Shown piece after piece: positions 32,944 to 44,469 of a DNA stretch of 64,000 bases; position 1 is the stretch's first letter; each line of letters opens with the position of its first letter. A model generated the notes under the pieces. The model did no database searches and was not told where the DNA came from. It worked only from the letters and a program-made list of their open reading frames with translations. The position numbers and the translations under genes are program-made. Source of the DNA: Lonicera japonica (lineage: Eukaryota; Streptophyta; Magnoliopsida; Dipsacales; Caprifoliaceae); contig CM038468.1 of NCBI GenBank assembly GCA_021464415.1, positions 26,958,969 to 27,022,968 of the forward strand, in the 5' to 3' direction.

Positions 32944-34499
32944 TGTTGGTCGGAAAACAACCCTAGAGGGGGGTGAATAGGGTTTTAAAAACTTAATGCG
33001 GAATTAAATCGTTTTTAAAATATTTAAGCAAAGCAACTTAGCTAAGCAACAATATCAAGAAAAATAATAAATTTCAAGTAATCAATCTTAAGAGATGCAA
33101 ATAAACAATCTCAAAATACAAGCAATAATATAGCAATAAAAAGAGAGCTTGAGTTTAGAAAGATTGAACCAATTTGAAGCTCGAGATTTTTTGTCCACAC
33201 GGTTCGGCTTGTTTCCCCTACTCTGCACTCGGTTAGTTCCTCGAGAACTTTCACTATTCAATCTTCTTCGGGTGAAGATCAAACCTCAATACAAATGTTG
33301 TTATGCACGCAACACTCACAATGTAGTTATACACACTACATTTCTCACAAGATATACTCTCTTCCTCTACAAAGAGACAAACTCTCTTTTGAAATGAAGA
33401 ATAAATTATTTGTGGCGATACACACCAATATAATAACTCTCAAGTGTATTTGAAGATTACAAATGAAGCTCACTCTAGAGTTATCAAGATTGATCAAAAA
33501 TATATAGTTCAAAAGATAAAAGATTGATCAATGAAATGAATTGAATACTTGAATAACTTTGTATATATGTAAAATGAGTTTGTAGAATGATTCAAGTGTG
33601 TTAAAACATGTCTAATACCTCATATTTATAGCTTGCAAAACCATATGACCGTTGGGGATGATTAAGAAAGGTTTTGGCTCCAAGGTACACATTTTCAAAC
33701 TTTCCAACAGCTAGTTTTGACAAAACAATTCAAATTTGTTTTGTTAATTTCTCCCATTTAGACCGTTGGATCATGTTGAAATTTTAGTCAATAGTGCTAA
33801 CAGATGTTATCTAACTATTGTAGAAATTTCAAAATGATCGAAATTTGGGAAGGCCTCCATATTACCGTTATATCAAAACTGGGCAAAAATTGAGCGAATT
33901 TTAAATGTAAAATAAAAATATTTTTGCAATTGAACAATTTAATTTCAAATAAAATTATAATGATTTGTGAACCTCAAATATATGTTTCTAAGATACCTAT
34001 TTTTATTAGAGCTTAAAATATGATCATTTAAAATTAATATGAATTTATTTTGAAACTCGGTCTTTGTAAAATAATGTTTTTCAAATAAATTCAATTTCAA
34101 GATTGTTTGAATCAATCTTTAAAATATGTATGAATATATTTGAGCTATAAGAATTTGATCAATAATGTAACTTTATATAAATCTTAAGCACTCACTCCAT
34201 TATTAAATTAACGAGTCTTCGAATACTTTGATTTGTTTCTTCGGATTGATCTTCATTTGAAACTTTTTCCTTGAAGCTTTTCATATAATCTTTTGATCAT
34301 TTGTGCTTCATGATTTGCATTGATAGATTTGATCTTCCTTTTCTTGTCCAATGATCGAATAGTGAAAGAGTGATTATTGTCATGTTTTTCTTGAATTTTC
34401 CAAGTAAATGAACTATATACTTATATCAAGAAACATGTTAAATTACACATGATTAATTTATTATTATTATCAAAATAAGATTAAGATTTCATGTCAACA
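32944..34499 (-). repeat. 3' LTR of the inner SIRE-like element
   Basis: 1556 bp, nearly identical to 39711-41265. It has no GGAGTCGGCTCC boxes, unlike the outer element's LTR, although its first 60 bp (TCGG...CCCTAG...GTGAATAGGGTTTT) resemble it. Confidence 0.95.
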
Positions 34500-34515
34500 A
34501 TCTCCCCCTTTTTTA
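34500..34515 (-). other. Polypurine tract of the inner SIRE-like element
   Basis: Minus strand AAAAAAGGGGGAGAT at the LTR edge, the same tract as in the outer element. Confidence 0.88.
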
Positions 34516-34911
34516 TGATGACAATAAATTAATGTGTGTTTACAATAACAAGCATAAATAGTATATGAATATAAATAAATAATATACTCCCTCTAAATTT
34601 ATGCAAAGATGACAATTAAAAAATATTGTAAATATTTGAGATAGTTTTAAAACCAAAACTAATATGTATATATATTATAAATAAACCTTTCAAAAGTATG
34701 AATGTAGAAAAACATTTAAAATCTTATCACAACACCAACACCACACACATTTTCTCCCCCTATGGCAACATCAAAAAAGGGATCTAAGCCGTGCGAAAGC
34801 GATGGATTTTAGATGCACGCTGGAGTGCTACATATTTTGACTTTTTGCTTTAAGAACACAACTTTCTGTCTTTTAATTTTTATTTAATTTTATTATTTTT
34901 TTTAAATCAAA
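34516..34911. other. Region between pol and 3' LTR in the inner element, ORF3 missing
   Basis: Only about 400 bp, AT-rich, without ORF. A CACATTTTCTCCCCCTATGGC stretch corresponds to the outer element's 30150-30180. The ORF3 block is absent, by deletion or because this lineage never had it. Confidence 0.6.
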
Positions 34912-36407
34912 CTAGATGTCACAAGCTCTAGTCATACTAAGTTCACGATAGATAGTACAAAAACGATCGTCCTGAAGTGGTTTAGTAAAAATATCCGCAA
35001 ACTGCGATTCAGTGCTAACGAATTCAATATCAACATCACCTTTTTGCACATGATCACGAATAAAATGATGTCTTATCTCAATGTGCTTAGTACGTGAGTG
35101 TTGTATAGGGTTCTTGGTCAAGCTAATAGCACTTGTGTTATCACATTTAATGGGAATGTGGCTAAGACTAATTTCAAAGTCTTATAGTTGTTGTTTAATA
35201 TATAAAGTTTGTGCACAACAACTTCCGGCCGCCACGTATTCGGCTTCAGCCGTTGAAAGGGCCACCGAATTTTGTTTCTTACTTGACCAAGATACTAGTG
35301 CGTGTCCTAGAAAATGACATGTGCCACTAGTGCTTTTCCTATCGATTTTGCAACCCGCAAAATCTGCATCAGAATAACTTATTAGGTCAAATGTGTTCTC
35401 TCTTGGATACCATAAACCCAAAGAACTAGTGCCGGAAAGATAACGGAATATACGTTTTACGGTGTGTAAGTGGGATTCTTTTGGATTCGCTTGGAATCGT
35501 GCGCATAGACAAACACTAAACATGATGTCCGGTCTAGAAGCCGTCAAATAAAGTAAGCTACCGATCATACCTCGATATTTCTTAATGTCAACACTCTCAC
35601 CACTTTCGTCTTTGTTAAGTTTCAACGTTGAACTCATAGGCGAACTCATAGGCGTACTCATTGATTTAGCTCCTTCTATGTCGAACTTCTTTAAGAGTTC
35701 CTTCATATATTTCTCTTGATTGACAAAGATCCCATCTTTGCATTGCTTTACTTGCATCTCAAATTCATCTCTCCCATCATGCTCATCTCAAATTCCTTTT
35801 GCATACAAGTAGAAAATTCTTTGCAAAGATTGTCGTTAGTAGAACCAAAAATAATATCATCAACATAAATTTGTACAAGTAGCATATCATTGGCATGATT
35901 CTTAATGAATAAAGTAGTGTCTACTTTGCCTCTAACAAATCCATTACTAAGCAAAAATGAACTTAATCTATCATACCATGCTCTAGGTGCTTGTTTCAAT
36001 CCATACAAAGCTTTTGACAATTTAAACACATAATCCGGATAGGCATGGTTTTCAAAATTGGGAGGTTGTTTCACATAAACTTCCTCTTCAATAAATCCAT
36101 TCAAGAATGCACTTTTCACATCCATTTGATATAGTTTAAAATTTTTAAAGCAAGAGTAAGCAAGTAGCATGCGAATAGCTTCTAAACGTGCAACCGGTGC
36201 ATATGTTTCTTCATAATCAATGCCCTCCTCTTGATTGTATCCTTGGGCAACGAGCCTAACTTTATTTTTAACGATTACACCACTTTCATCCTTTTTATTC
36301 CGAAATACCCATTTAGTGCCTATAATAGTATGATCATTTGGTTTGGGAATAAGTGTCCATACTTTATTTCTCTCAAATTGATTGAGCTCTTCTTGCATAG
36401 CCATCAT
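34912..36407 (-). pseudogene. Inner SIRE-like RT and RNase H
   Basis: 36407-35748: AMQEELNQFERNKVWTLIP, KWVFRNKKDESGVIV, YQMDVKSAFLNGFIEEEVYV, the RT active site IYVDDIIFGS, FEMSMMGEMN, then a small frame-shifting deletion. 35757-35182: QVKQCKDGIFVNQEKYMKEL, DIKKYRGMIGSLLYLTASRP, YSDADFAGCKIDRKSTSG, STAEAEYVAAGS, then TAA. 35160-34912: CDNTSAISLTKNPIQHSRTK, FADIFTKPLQDDRFC, stop. Catalytic motifs are kept, so loss of function comes from one indel and stop codons. Confidence 0.92.
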
Positions 36408-38012
36408 CCAAGATTCATCTTATTCGGCTTCATTTATGTTTTTAGGCTCACATTGAGAAACAAATGCCACATTATTACAAACATTTCATAAGGATGATCT
36501 AGTCATGATTTTACTAGATGGATCTCCAATAATTTGATCAATAGGGTGGTTGGACACAAATTTTCAACTCTAAGGTAAATCATTCGAGTTTTGTCCACTC
36601 TTACTTTCTATCTCCTTAGAAGAAGTTTGAGCACTCGATGGTTCTTCCTTAGATGTATCATTAATTTGAATATCCGAAACTTTTTGGATAATTTCAACAT
36701 CATCATCAGAATGCACTATGGGTGCAAAAGGATTAGATTCATCAAAAACAACATGCATAGATTCTTGAACAACTAAACTTTTCTTATTATAAACACGATA
36801 AGCTTTACTATTAGTAGCATATCCAAGAAATATTCCTTCGTTCGATTTAGCATCAAATTTTTCTAAATGGTCACGATCATTTAAAAAGAAACATTTACAA
36901 CCAAAAACCTTAAAAAATGCAATATTAGGTTTCTTATCATTCCATAATTCGTAAGGTGTCTTATTTAACTTTTTACGAATAATAACACGATTACTTACAT
37001 AGCATGCGGTATTAACGGCTTCTGCCCAAAAATATTCCGGTAAAGAATGTTTATTTAACATGGTTCTAGATATCTCTTGAAGAGATCTATTTTTTTTTCT
37101 TTCAACCACACCATTTTGTTGAGGAGTTCTAGGTGCCGAAAAGTTATGATTAATACCATGCTCATCACAAAAATTCTCAATATCAATATTATCAAATTCT
37201 CTACCTCTATCACTTCTAACATGTATAATAGAAGTACCCTTTTCATTTTGAACTTTTCTACAGAATTTAGCAAATACACGTGTTTCACTTTTATGAGTAA
37301 GAAAGAATACCCAAGTAAATCTAGAAAAATCATCAACAATTACAAAGGCATACAATTTACCACCTAAACTAGCAACCGAATTAGGTCTAAATAAATCTAA
37401 ATGTAACATATCAAGTGGTCTAGTAGTAGTAATATCTTTCTTAAATTTAAAAGAAGACTTGTGTTGTTTACCAAGTTGACATGCATCACAAATTTTATCT
37501 TTAACAAATTTAGTTTTAGGCAATCATTTAACTAATTCCTTTTTAGATAATTTATTAATTAAATCCATATTAGCATGACCTAATCTTCTATGCCATAACC
37601 AATAAGCATCATTTAACATAGATAAACATTTAACATCTTGTTGGGATAAATCATCCAATTCAAGAGTATATACGTTATTAGATCTATAAGCAACAAACAA
37701 TATAGAATTATCACTAATATTTTTAACAATGCAACATTCGGATTTAAAAATAACTTCATAACCTTTATCACACAATTGACTAATACTAAGCAAGTTATGT
37801 TTTAAACCGTCAACAAGTAAAACATTATCAATATAAGAAGATTTATTACCAACTTTACCTATACCAATGATTTTACCTTTGGCGTTGTCTCCAAATGTAA
37901 CGTTGTCTCCTTGTTTAGGAGTGAGACTCAAGAAATTTTTATTTTCTCCCGTCATGTGTTTCGAGCATCCACTATCCAAGAACCACTTTGTTTTGCTAGC
38001 TTTTGCTCTCAT
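36408..38012 (-). pseudogene. Inner SIRE-like protease and integrase
   Basis: Protease site WFLDSGCSKHMTGE starts the frame at 38012. Integrase finger WHRRLGHANMDLINKLS follows, then an in-frame TGA after KKELVK, then KICDACQLGKQHKSSF, core D at HLDLFRP, second D in HVRSDRGREFDN, E in NGVVERKKNRSLQ, then FKVFGCKCFF and a long acidic linker ending NSNDLP. The linker to RT (36569-36408) has four stops. ERKKN carries one more lysine than the outer copy (ERKN), an in-frame insertion in a lysine run. Confidence 0.9.
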
Positions 38013-38018
38013 GCAAAC

Positions 38019-39654
38019 CTACACCAAAATCTTAAGTAACTTCTCTTTTGGTACCCAAAATAAGTTGGGTCCTTTGGGGTTAATGTACATAGTAGTTCCT
38101 TTAGGAATCCAAGCAAGTTTGTTCTTAGCAAAATTCTTTTCTTTGTAATAACAAGAATGTGTACTATGAGTATTTCTTCCACAAAATGAACAAAGATTAG
38201 TGGGATTATGCGGTGTGTATGTCTTGAAGAAATTTTTGTAATCTTTTTGGTTATGGATTTGATTGTAACCCAAACCGGCTTTATCAAAGACACACCTTTG
38301 TACTCCCAATAGTTTATCCAAGTTATCTTTTCCATTTGTAAACTTGGTTAGACTATTAGTTAAATCCTTTACTTTTTCTTTCAAATCTTCATTTTCTAGT
38401 GCAAGTAAGTTTGAAGTATCATTTTCTTTTCCCTTTTTCAAATAGTTGATTTCCTTTTTAAAATCACTGTTTTCATTTTCTAAAGTTTCGCATTTGGCAG
38501 AAGTAATGAAATTTTCTTTCTTGAGACTTGCATATTTTTTTGAGAGAATTTCAAATTTAATATGTAATTCTTCAAACATGGTAAATAATTCATCATATTC
38601 ATTATGCACACTTTCATTATCATCAAAATTATCACTAAATGAGCTATAGTTAGAATTTACCTCATATTCATTTGTCATAAGACAAAGGTTGGCCGTTTCT
38701 TCATCGCTAGAATTGGCATCCGATTCTCCTTCTTCGGAATCGTTCCATGTTCCTTTTAATGCATGCTTCACTTGTTTGAATACTTTATCTCGTTTATCCC
38801 TTTTCTCCTTCTTTCTAATGGGACAATTTGGCTTGATATGACCGGGCTGATGACAATGATAGCTCTTTTTGATTTCTTCATTTTATCCTCTTTGTTGATT
38901 TGATCGATCGTTGTTTCTTCTAGAGGATGATGGATATTTGTTATCCTTTCCTTGAGAATTTTTCTTCTTAGCTAGAAATTTTATAAATTTTCTAAATAGA
39001 AGCGCCATGTATTCATCACCATCTATTGATACATCATTATCTTCATGTTGGATAGTTTTGAGAGCTAAAGTTTTCTTTGATTTTGTATCATCATCTTCTT
39101 CTCTTTGAAGTTCCTTCTCATGAGTTTTTAGAGATCCCAAAAGCTCGTCCATACTGAGTGTTTTGAGATTCTTTGCTTCTTGAATCGCCGTCACTTTTGG
39201 ACGCCATTTCCTTGGAAGAATCCTAAGAATTTTTCTTATCTTATCTTCATTAGAGTAAACTTTCCCAAGAAGATCCAAATCATTAGTAATAATTGAAAAT
39301 CTACTATACATGGAAGCAAGAGATTCATTAGGCTCCATTTTAAATAATTCATAATCATGAACAAGCATATTTATGTTATCATCTTTAACTGGAGTGGTTC
39401 CTTCGTAGGTAACCTCAAGTTTATCCCAAATTTCTTTGGCCGTTTTGCAACTAGAAATTTTGTTATATTCATCCATGCTTAATGCACAATTTAAAGCATT
39501 TAAGGCTTTAGCATTATATTGAATTTTCTTAATCACTAGATTGTAAAAATATACTCATTCTACTTTCCCAATAGCTATAATTTTTACCATCAAATAGAGG
39601 TGGTCTATGGGTGGAGAGACCTTCGGAAAGACCGGTTCCTTGATATATAGACAT
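38019..39654 (-). pseudogene. Inner SIRE-like gag
   Basis: ATG at 39654 gives MSIYQGTGLSEGLSTHRPPL and NYSYWESRMSIFLQSSD. A deletion of about 110 bp relative to the outer gag (which continues FEQWNVTLIGPYEI) then shifts the frame. 39536-38883 continues IQYNAKALNALNCALSMDEY to RKFIKFLAKKKNSQGK. The first zinc knuckle reads SYHCHQPGHIKPNC, with the first Cys replaced by Ser. 38771-38019 holds the coiled-coil-rich second half (YASLKKENFITSAKCETLEN) and an intact second knuckle CSFCGRNTHSTHSC, ending VPKEKLLKILV. Two CCHC boxes and a long coiled coil are typical of the SIRE lineage. Confidence 0.88.
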
Positions 39655-39697
39655 GATCGTAAACTCTAAGATTGTTAAATCAAAATAAGAGTACAAC

Positions 39698-39708
39698 CTC
39701 TGATACCA
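39698..39708 (-). other. Primer binding site of the inner SIRE-like element
   Basis: Minus strand TGGTATCAGAG beside the 5' LTR, complementary to initiator tRNA-Met. Confidence 0.9.
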
Positions 39709-39710
39709 AT

Positions 39711-41265
39711 TGTTGGTCGGAAAACAACCCTAGAGGGGGTGAATAGGGTTTTAAAAACTTAATGCGGAATTAAATCGTTTTTAAAATATTTAAGCAAAGC
39801 AACTTAGCTAAGCAACAATATCAAGAAAAATAATAAATTTCAAGTAATCAATCTTAAGAGATGCAAATAAACAATCTCAAAATACAAGCAATAATATAGC
39901 AATAAAAAGAGAGCTTGAGTTTAGAAAGATTGAACCAATTTGAAGCTCGAGATTTTTTGTCCACACGGTTCGGCTTGTTCCCCCTACTCTGCGCTCGGTT
40001 AGTTCCTCGAGAACTTTCACTATTCAATCTTCTTCGGGTGAAGATCAAACCTCAATACAAATGTTGTTATGCACGCAACACTCACAATGTTGTTATACAC
40101 ACTACATTTCTCACAAGATATACTCTCTTCCTCTACAAAGAGACAAACTCTCTTTTGAAATGAAGAATAAATTATTTATGGCGATACACACCAATACAAT
40201 AACTCTCAAGTGTATTTTAAGATTACAAATGAAGCTCACTCTAGAGTTATCAAGATTGATCAAAAATATATAGCTCAAAAGATGAAAGATTGATCAATGA
40301 AATGAATTGAATACTTGAATAACTTTGTATATATGTAAAATGAGTTTGTAGAATGATTCAAGTGTGTTAAAACATGTCTAAGACCTCATATTTATAGCTT
40401 GCAAAACCATATGGCCATTGGGGATGATTAAGAAAGGTTTTGGCTCCAAGGTACACATTTTCAAACTTTCCAACAGCTAGTTTTGACAAACAAATTCAAA
40501 TTTATTTTGTTAATTTCTCCCAATTAGACCGTTGGATCATGCTGAACTTTTAGTCAAATGTGCCAACAGATGTTGTCTAATTACTGTAGAAATTTCAAAA
40601 TGATATGAGTTAGGGAAGGCCTCCATATTACCATTATATCAAAACTGGGCAAAAATTGAGCGAATATTAAATGTAAAATAAAAATATTTTTGCAATTTAA
40701 CAATTTAGTTTCAAATAAAATTCTAATGATTTGTGAACCTCAAAGATATGTTTCTAAGATACCTATTTTTATTAGAGCTTAAAATATGATCATTTAAAAT
40801 TAATATGAATTTATTTTGAAACTCCGTCTTTGTAAAATAATGTTTTTCAAATAAATTCAATTTCAAGATTGTTTGAATCAATATTTAAAATATGTATGAA
40901 TATATTTGAGCTATAAGAATTTGATCAATAAAGTAACTTTACATAAATCTTAAGCACTTACTCCATTATTAAATTAACGAGTCTTCGAATACTTTGATTT
41001 GTTTCTTCGGATTGATCTTCATTTTAAACTTTTTCCTTGAAGCTTTTCATATAATCTTTTGATCATTTCTTCTTCATGATTTGCATTGATAGATTTGATT
41101 TTCCTTTTCTTGTCCAATGATCGAATAGTGAAAGAGTGATCCTTGTCATGTTTTTCTTGAATTTTCCAAGTAAATGAACTCTATACTTATATCAAGAAAC
41201 ATGTTAAATTACACATGATTAATTTATTATTATTATCAAAATAAGGTTAAGACCTTAGGTCAACA
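39711..41265 (-). repeat. 5' LTR of the inner SIRE-like element
   Basis: 1555 bp, partner of 32944-34499. TSD GAAGT follows at 41266. Confidence 0.95.
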
Positions 41266-41270
41266 GAAGT

Positions 41271-42266
41271 AATTCATCTCTTCCATCATGCTCATTTCAA
41301 ATTCCTTTTGCATACATGTGGAAAAATCCTTGAAAAGATTCTCGTTAGTATAGCCAAATATAATATCATCAACATAGATTTGTACAAGTAACATGTCATT
41401 GTCATGATTTTTGATAAATAATGTAGTATCAATTTTTCCTCTAACAATACCATTGTTAATTGAAAATGAACTTAATCTATCATACCATGCTCTAGGTGCT
41501 TGTTTTAAACCATACAACGCTTTAGATAATTTAAATACATAATCCGGATAAATATGATTTTCAAAATCGGGAGGTTGTTTCACATAAACTTCCTCTTCAA
41601 TAAAACCATTCAAGAAAGCACTTTTCATATCCATTTGATATAATTTAAAATTCTTAAAGCGTGAATAAGCAAGTAGCATGCGAACGGCTTCTAAACGAGT
41701 TACGGGTGCATATGTTTCTTCGTAATCAATGCCCTCCTCTTGATTGTATCCTTGAGCAACGAGTCTAGCTTTATTTCTAACAATTATACCACTTTCATCC
41801 TTTTTGTTAGGAAGAACCCATTTAGTACCTATGATGGTATGATCATTAGGTTTGGGAACAAGTGTCCACACTTTGTTTCTCTCAAATTGATTGAGCTCTT
41901 CTTGCATAGCCATCATCCAAGATTCATCTTATTTGACTTCATTTATGTTTTTGGCTCATATTGTGAAACAAATGCCACATTATTGCATACATTTCTTAAA
42001 GATGATCTAGTCATAACCCTACTAGATGGTTCTCCAAGAATTTGATCAATAGGGTGGTTGGATACAAATTTCCAACTCCTAGGCAAATCATTCGAGTTTT
42101 GCTCGGTTGTATTTTCTAGTTCCTTAAAAGGAACTTGAGCACTCGAAGTTTCTTCCTTAGATGTTTCATTAATTTGAATATCTGAAACTTTTTGGATAAT
42201 TTCAACATCGTCATCGGAATGTACTATGGGTGGAAAAGGATTTGTTTCATCAAATACAACGTGCAT
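41271..42266 (-). pseudogene. Outer SIRE-like pol, part 1: linker and N-terminal RT
   Basis: 42266-41943 is the integrase-RT linker (MHVVFDETNPFPPIVHSDDD to FVSQYEPKT). 41916 onward gives AMQEELNQFERNKVWTLVPK, YQMDMKSAFLNGFIEEEVYV, ALYGLKQAPRAWYDRLSSF and the RT site IYVDDIIFGYT, up to MSMMEEMNYF, where the inner element is inserted. A stop separates linker and RT. Confidence 0.92.
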
Positions 42267-42280
42267 AGATTCTTGGACAA

Positions 42281-43519
42281 CTAAACTTTTCTTGTTATAA
42301 ACTCTATACGCTTTACTATTAGTGGCATACCCAAGAAAATTTCCTTCATCGGACTTAGCATCAATTTACCCAAATGATCACGATCATTTAAAATAAAATA
42401 TTTACCACCAAAAACTTTAAAATATGCAATATTTGGTTTCTTATCATTCCACAATTCATAGGGTGTTTTATCTAACTTTTTACGAATGATAGTACGATTA
42501 ATCACATAGCATGCGGTGTTAACGGCTTCCGCCCATAAATACTCCGGCAAAGAATGTTTATTTAGCATAGTCCTAGACATCTTTTGAAGAGATCTGTTTT
42601 TCCTTTCAACAATACAATTTTGTTGAGGAGTTCTAGGTGTCGAAAAATTATGATTAATACCATGTTCATCACAAAAGTTTTCAATATCAATATTATCAAA
42701 TTCTCTACCTCTATCATTTCTAACACGCACAATGGAAACACCTCTTTCATTTTGAATTCTTCTACAAAATTTTGCAAAAACATGTGGAGTTTCACTATTG
42801 TAGGTGAGAAAGAACACCCAAGTGAGTCTAGTATAATCGTAAACAATAACAAAAGTATATAATTTACCACCCAAACTAGCAACCGAAGTTGGACCAAATA
42901 AATCAAGATGCAGCATATCGAGAGGTCTAGTTGTAGTGATATCTTTCTTAGATTTGAAAGAAGATTTATGTTGTTTACCAAGTTGACATGCATCACAAAT
43001 TTTATTTTTAACAAATTTGATTTTAGGCAATCCTTTAACTAGCTCCTTCTTAGACAAATTGTGAATTAATTCCATATTAGCATGTCCTAGTCTTCTATGC
43101 CATAACCAAGATACATCATTAATAGCGGATAAGCATTTAACATCTTGTTGTGATAAATCATCAAGTTCAAGGGTATACACATTGCTTGTTCTATATGCAA
43201 TAAGTGAAATTGAATTGTCACTAATGTTTTTAGCAACGCAACAATTGGATTTAAAAATATTTGGATAACCCTTATCACATAATTGACTAATGCTAAGTAA
43301 ATTATGCTTCAATCCATCAACTAATAAAACATTATCAATGTATGTAGAATTCTTACCAACCTTACCTATACCAATGATCTTGCCCTTGGCGTTGTCCCCG
43401 AAAGTCAAATTTCCTCCTTGCTTAGGAATAAGACTTAAGAAGTTGTTTTTGTCTCCCGTCATGTGCTTTGAGCAACCACTATCCAAGAACCACTTGGTTT
43501 TACTACCTTTGGCTTTCAA
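42281..43519 (-). pseudogene. Outer SIRE-like protease and integrase
   Basis: An open frame of over 400 codons: protease WFLDSGCSKHMTGDKNNF; integrase finger WHRRLGHANMELIHNLS and CDACQLGKQHKSSF; core D in HLDLFGPTSVAS, second D in RVRNDRGREFDN, E in IVERKNRSLQK. A one-base deletion after DRDHLGK (about 42365) shifts the last 30 residues. Apart from this, protease and integrase look almost intact. Confidence 0.93.
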
Positions 43520-43525
43520 GCATAC

Positions 43526-44464
43526 CTATACCATAACCTTAAGTAACTTCTCCTTTGGTACCCAAATTGTGTTGGGTCCTTTTGGGTTAGCAAACATAAT
43601 GGTTCCTTTTGGAACACAAGCAAGCTTCCTTTTAGGGAAACTTTCATTTCTATAATAACAATGATCCACATAATGAGTATTTCTACCATAATATGAACAA
43701 AGGTGAGTGGGATCATGATGTGTGTATGTTTTAAAAAAGTTTTTGTAATCTTTTTGGTTGTCAATTTGATTATATCCCAAACCGGCTTTGTCGAATACAA
43801 ACCTTTGCATTCCTAATAGTTTGTCCAAGTTTTCCTTTCCTTTGGTGAACTTGCCTAGACTATTAGTTAAATCGTCCACTTGATCTTCTAATTTGATATT
43901 TTCTATTTCAAGTGTGTTTGGAATTTTGTTTTCCTTTCCTTTCTTTAAAGTCTTGATATCATTTTTCAAAACTACATTTTCTTTTTCAAAATTTTCACAC
44001 TTGCTAGAAATCATCAAATTTTCTTTTTTGAGGCTTGCATACATTTTAGACAAGTTTTTAAACTTTCTATGCAATTCCTTGAACATATCATATAATTCAT
44101 CATAGTCATTTTCATCATGTGCATCATCATTGATTGAGACATTATCATCACTAAATGAATTACAAGTAGAATATACCTCATCGTCTCTTTCCATAAGGCA
44201 AAGATTTGCCATTTCCTCGTCGCTAGAGTCCGCATCCGATTCTCCTTCTTCAGAATTACTCCAAGTACCTTTGAGGGCGTGTCTTACTTGTTGAAGGCTT
44301 TGTCTCTTTTATCTCTTTTGTCCTTTCTTCTAATTGGGCAATTTGTTTTGAAATACCCCGGTTCATGGCAATGGAAACACTTCTTTACTTTTTCATTTTC
44401 AACTTTTGGATGAATAGATCGATCATTGTTCCTTTTCAATGAAGATTCAAAGTTGTTTCCTTTT
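43526..44464 (-). pseudogene. Outer SIRE-like gag, 3' half
   Basis: Beside the solo LTR it resumes QGKGNNFESSLKRNNDRSIH. The first zinc knuckle CFHCHEPGYFKTNC is intact. A frameshift occurs near 44290, then HALKGTWSNSEEGESDADSS, a coiled coil (YASLKKENLMISSKCENFEK), and the second knuckle degraded to CSYYGRNTHYVDHC (Cys to Tyr), ending VPKEKLLKVMV at 43526. Confidence 0.9.
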
Positions 44465-44469
44465 CCTTG

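Larger units (their letters stand above)
32944..41265 (-). mobile_element. Nested SIRE/Maximus-like copia retrotransposon (inner)
   Basis: 8.3 kb. LTRs 32944-34499 and 39711-41265 begin TGTTGGTCGGAAAACAACCC and end GTCAACA. Perfect TSD GAAGT at 32939-32943 and 41266-41270. Minus orientation from PBS (39698-39708) and PPT (34500-34515). It sits exactly between MSMMEEMNYF and FLGLQVKQ of the outer element's RT. Its LTRs look nearly identical, so it is younger than its host. Its coding region is a close sibling of the outer element's, but it lacks ORF3 and carries many stops. Confidence 0.95.

Noticed and set aside
44281..44290. A CRISPR-like reading of the regularly spaced palindromes in this and the other LTRs
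   Set aside because: Plant nuclear transposon context, variable spacing, repeats part of tandem LTR units, no cas genes.
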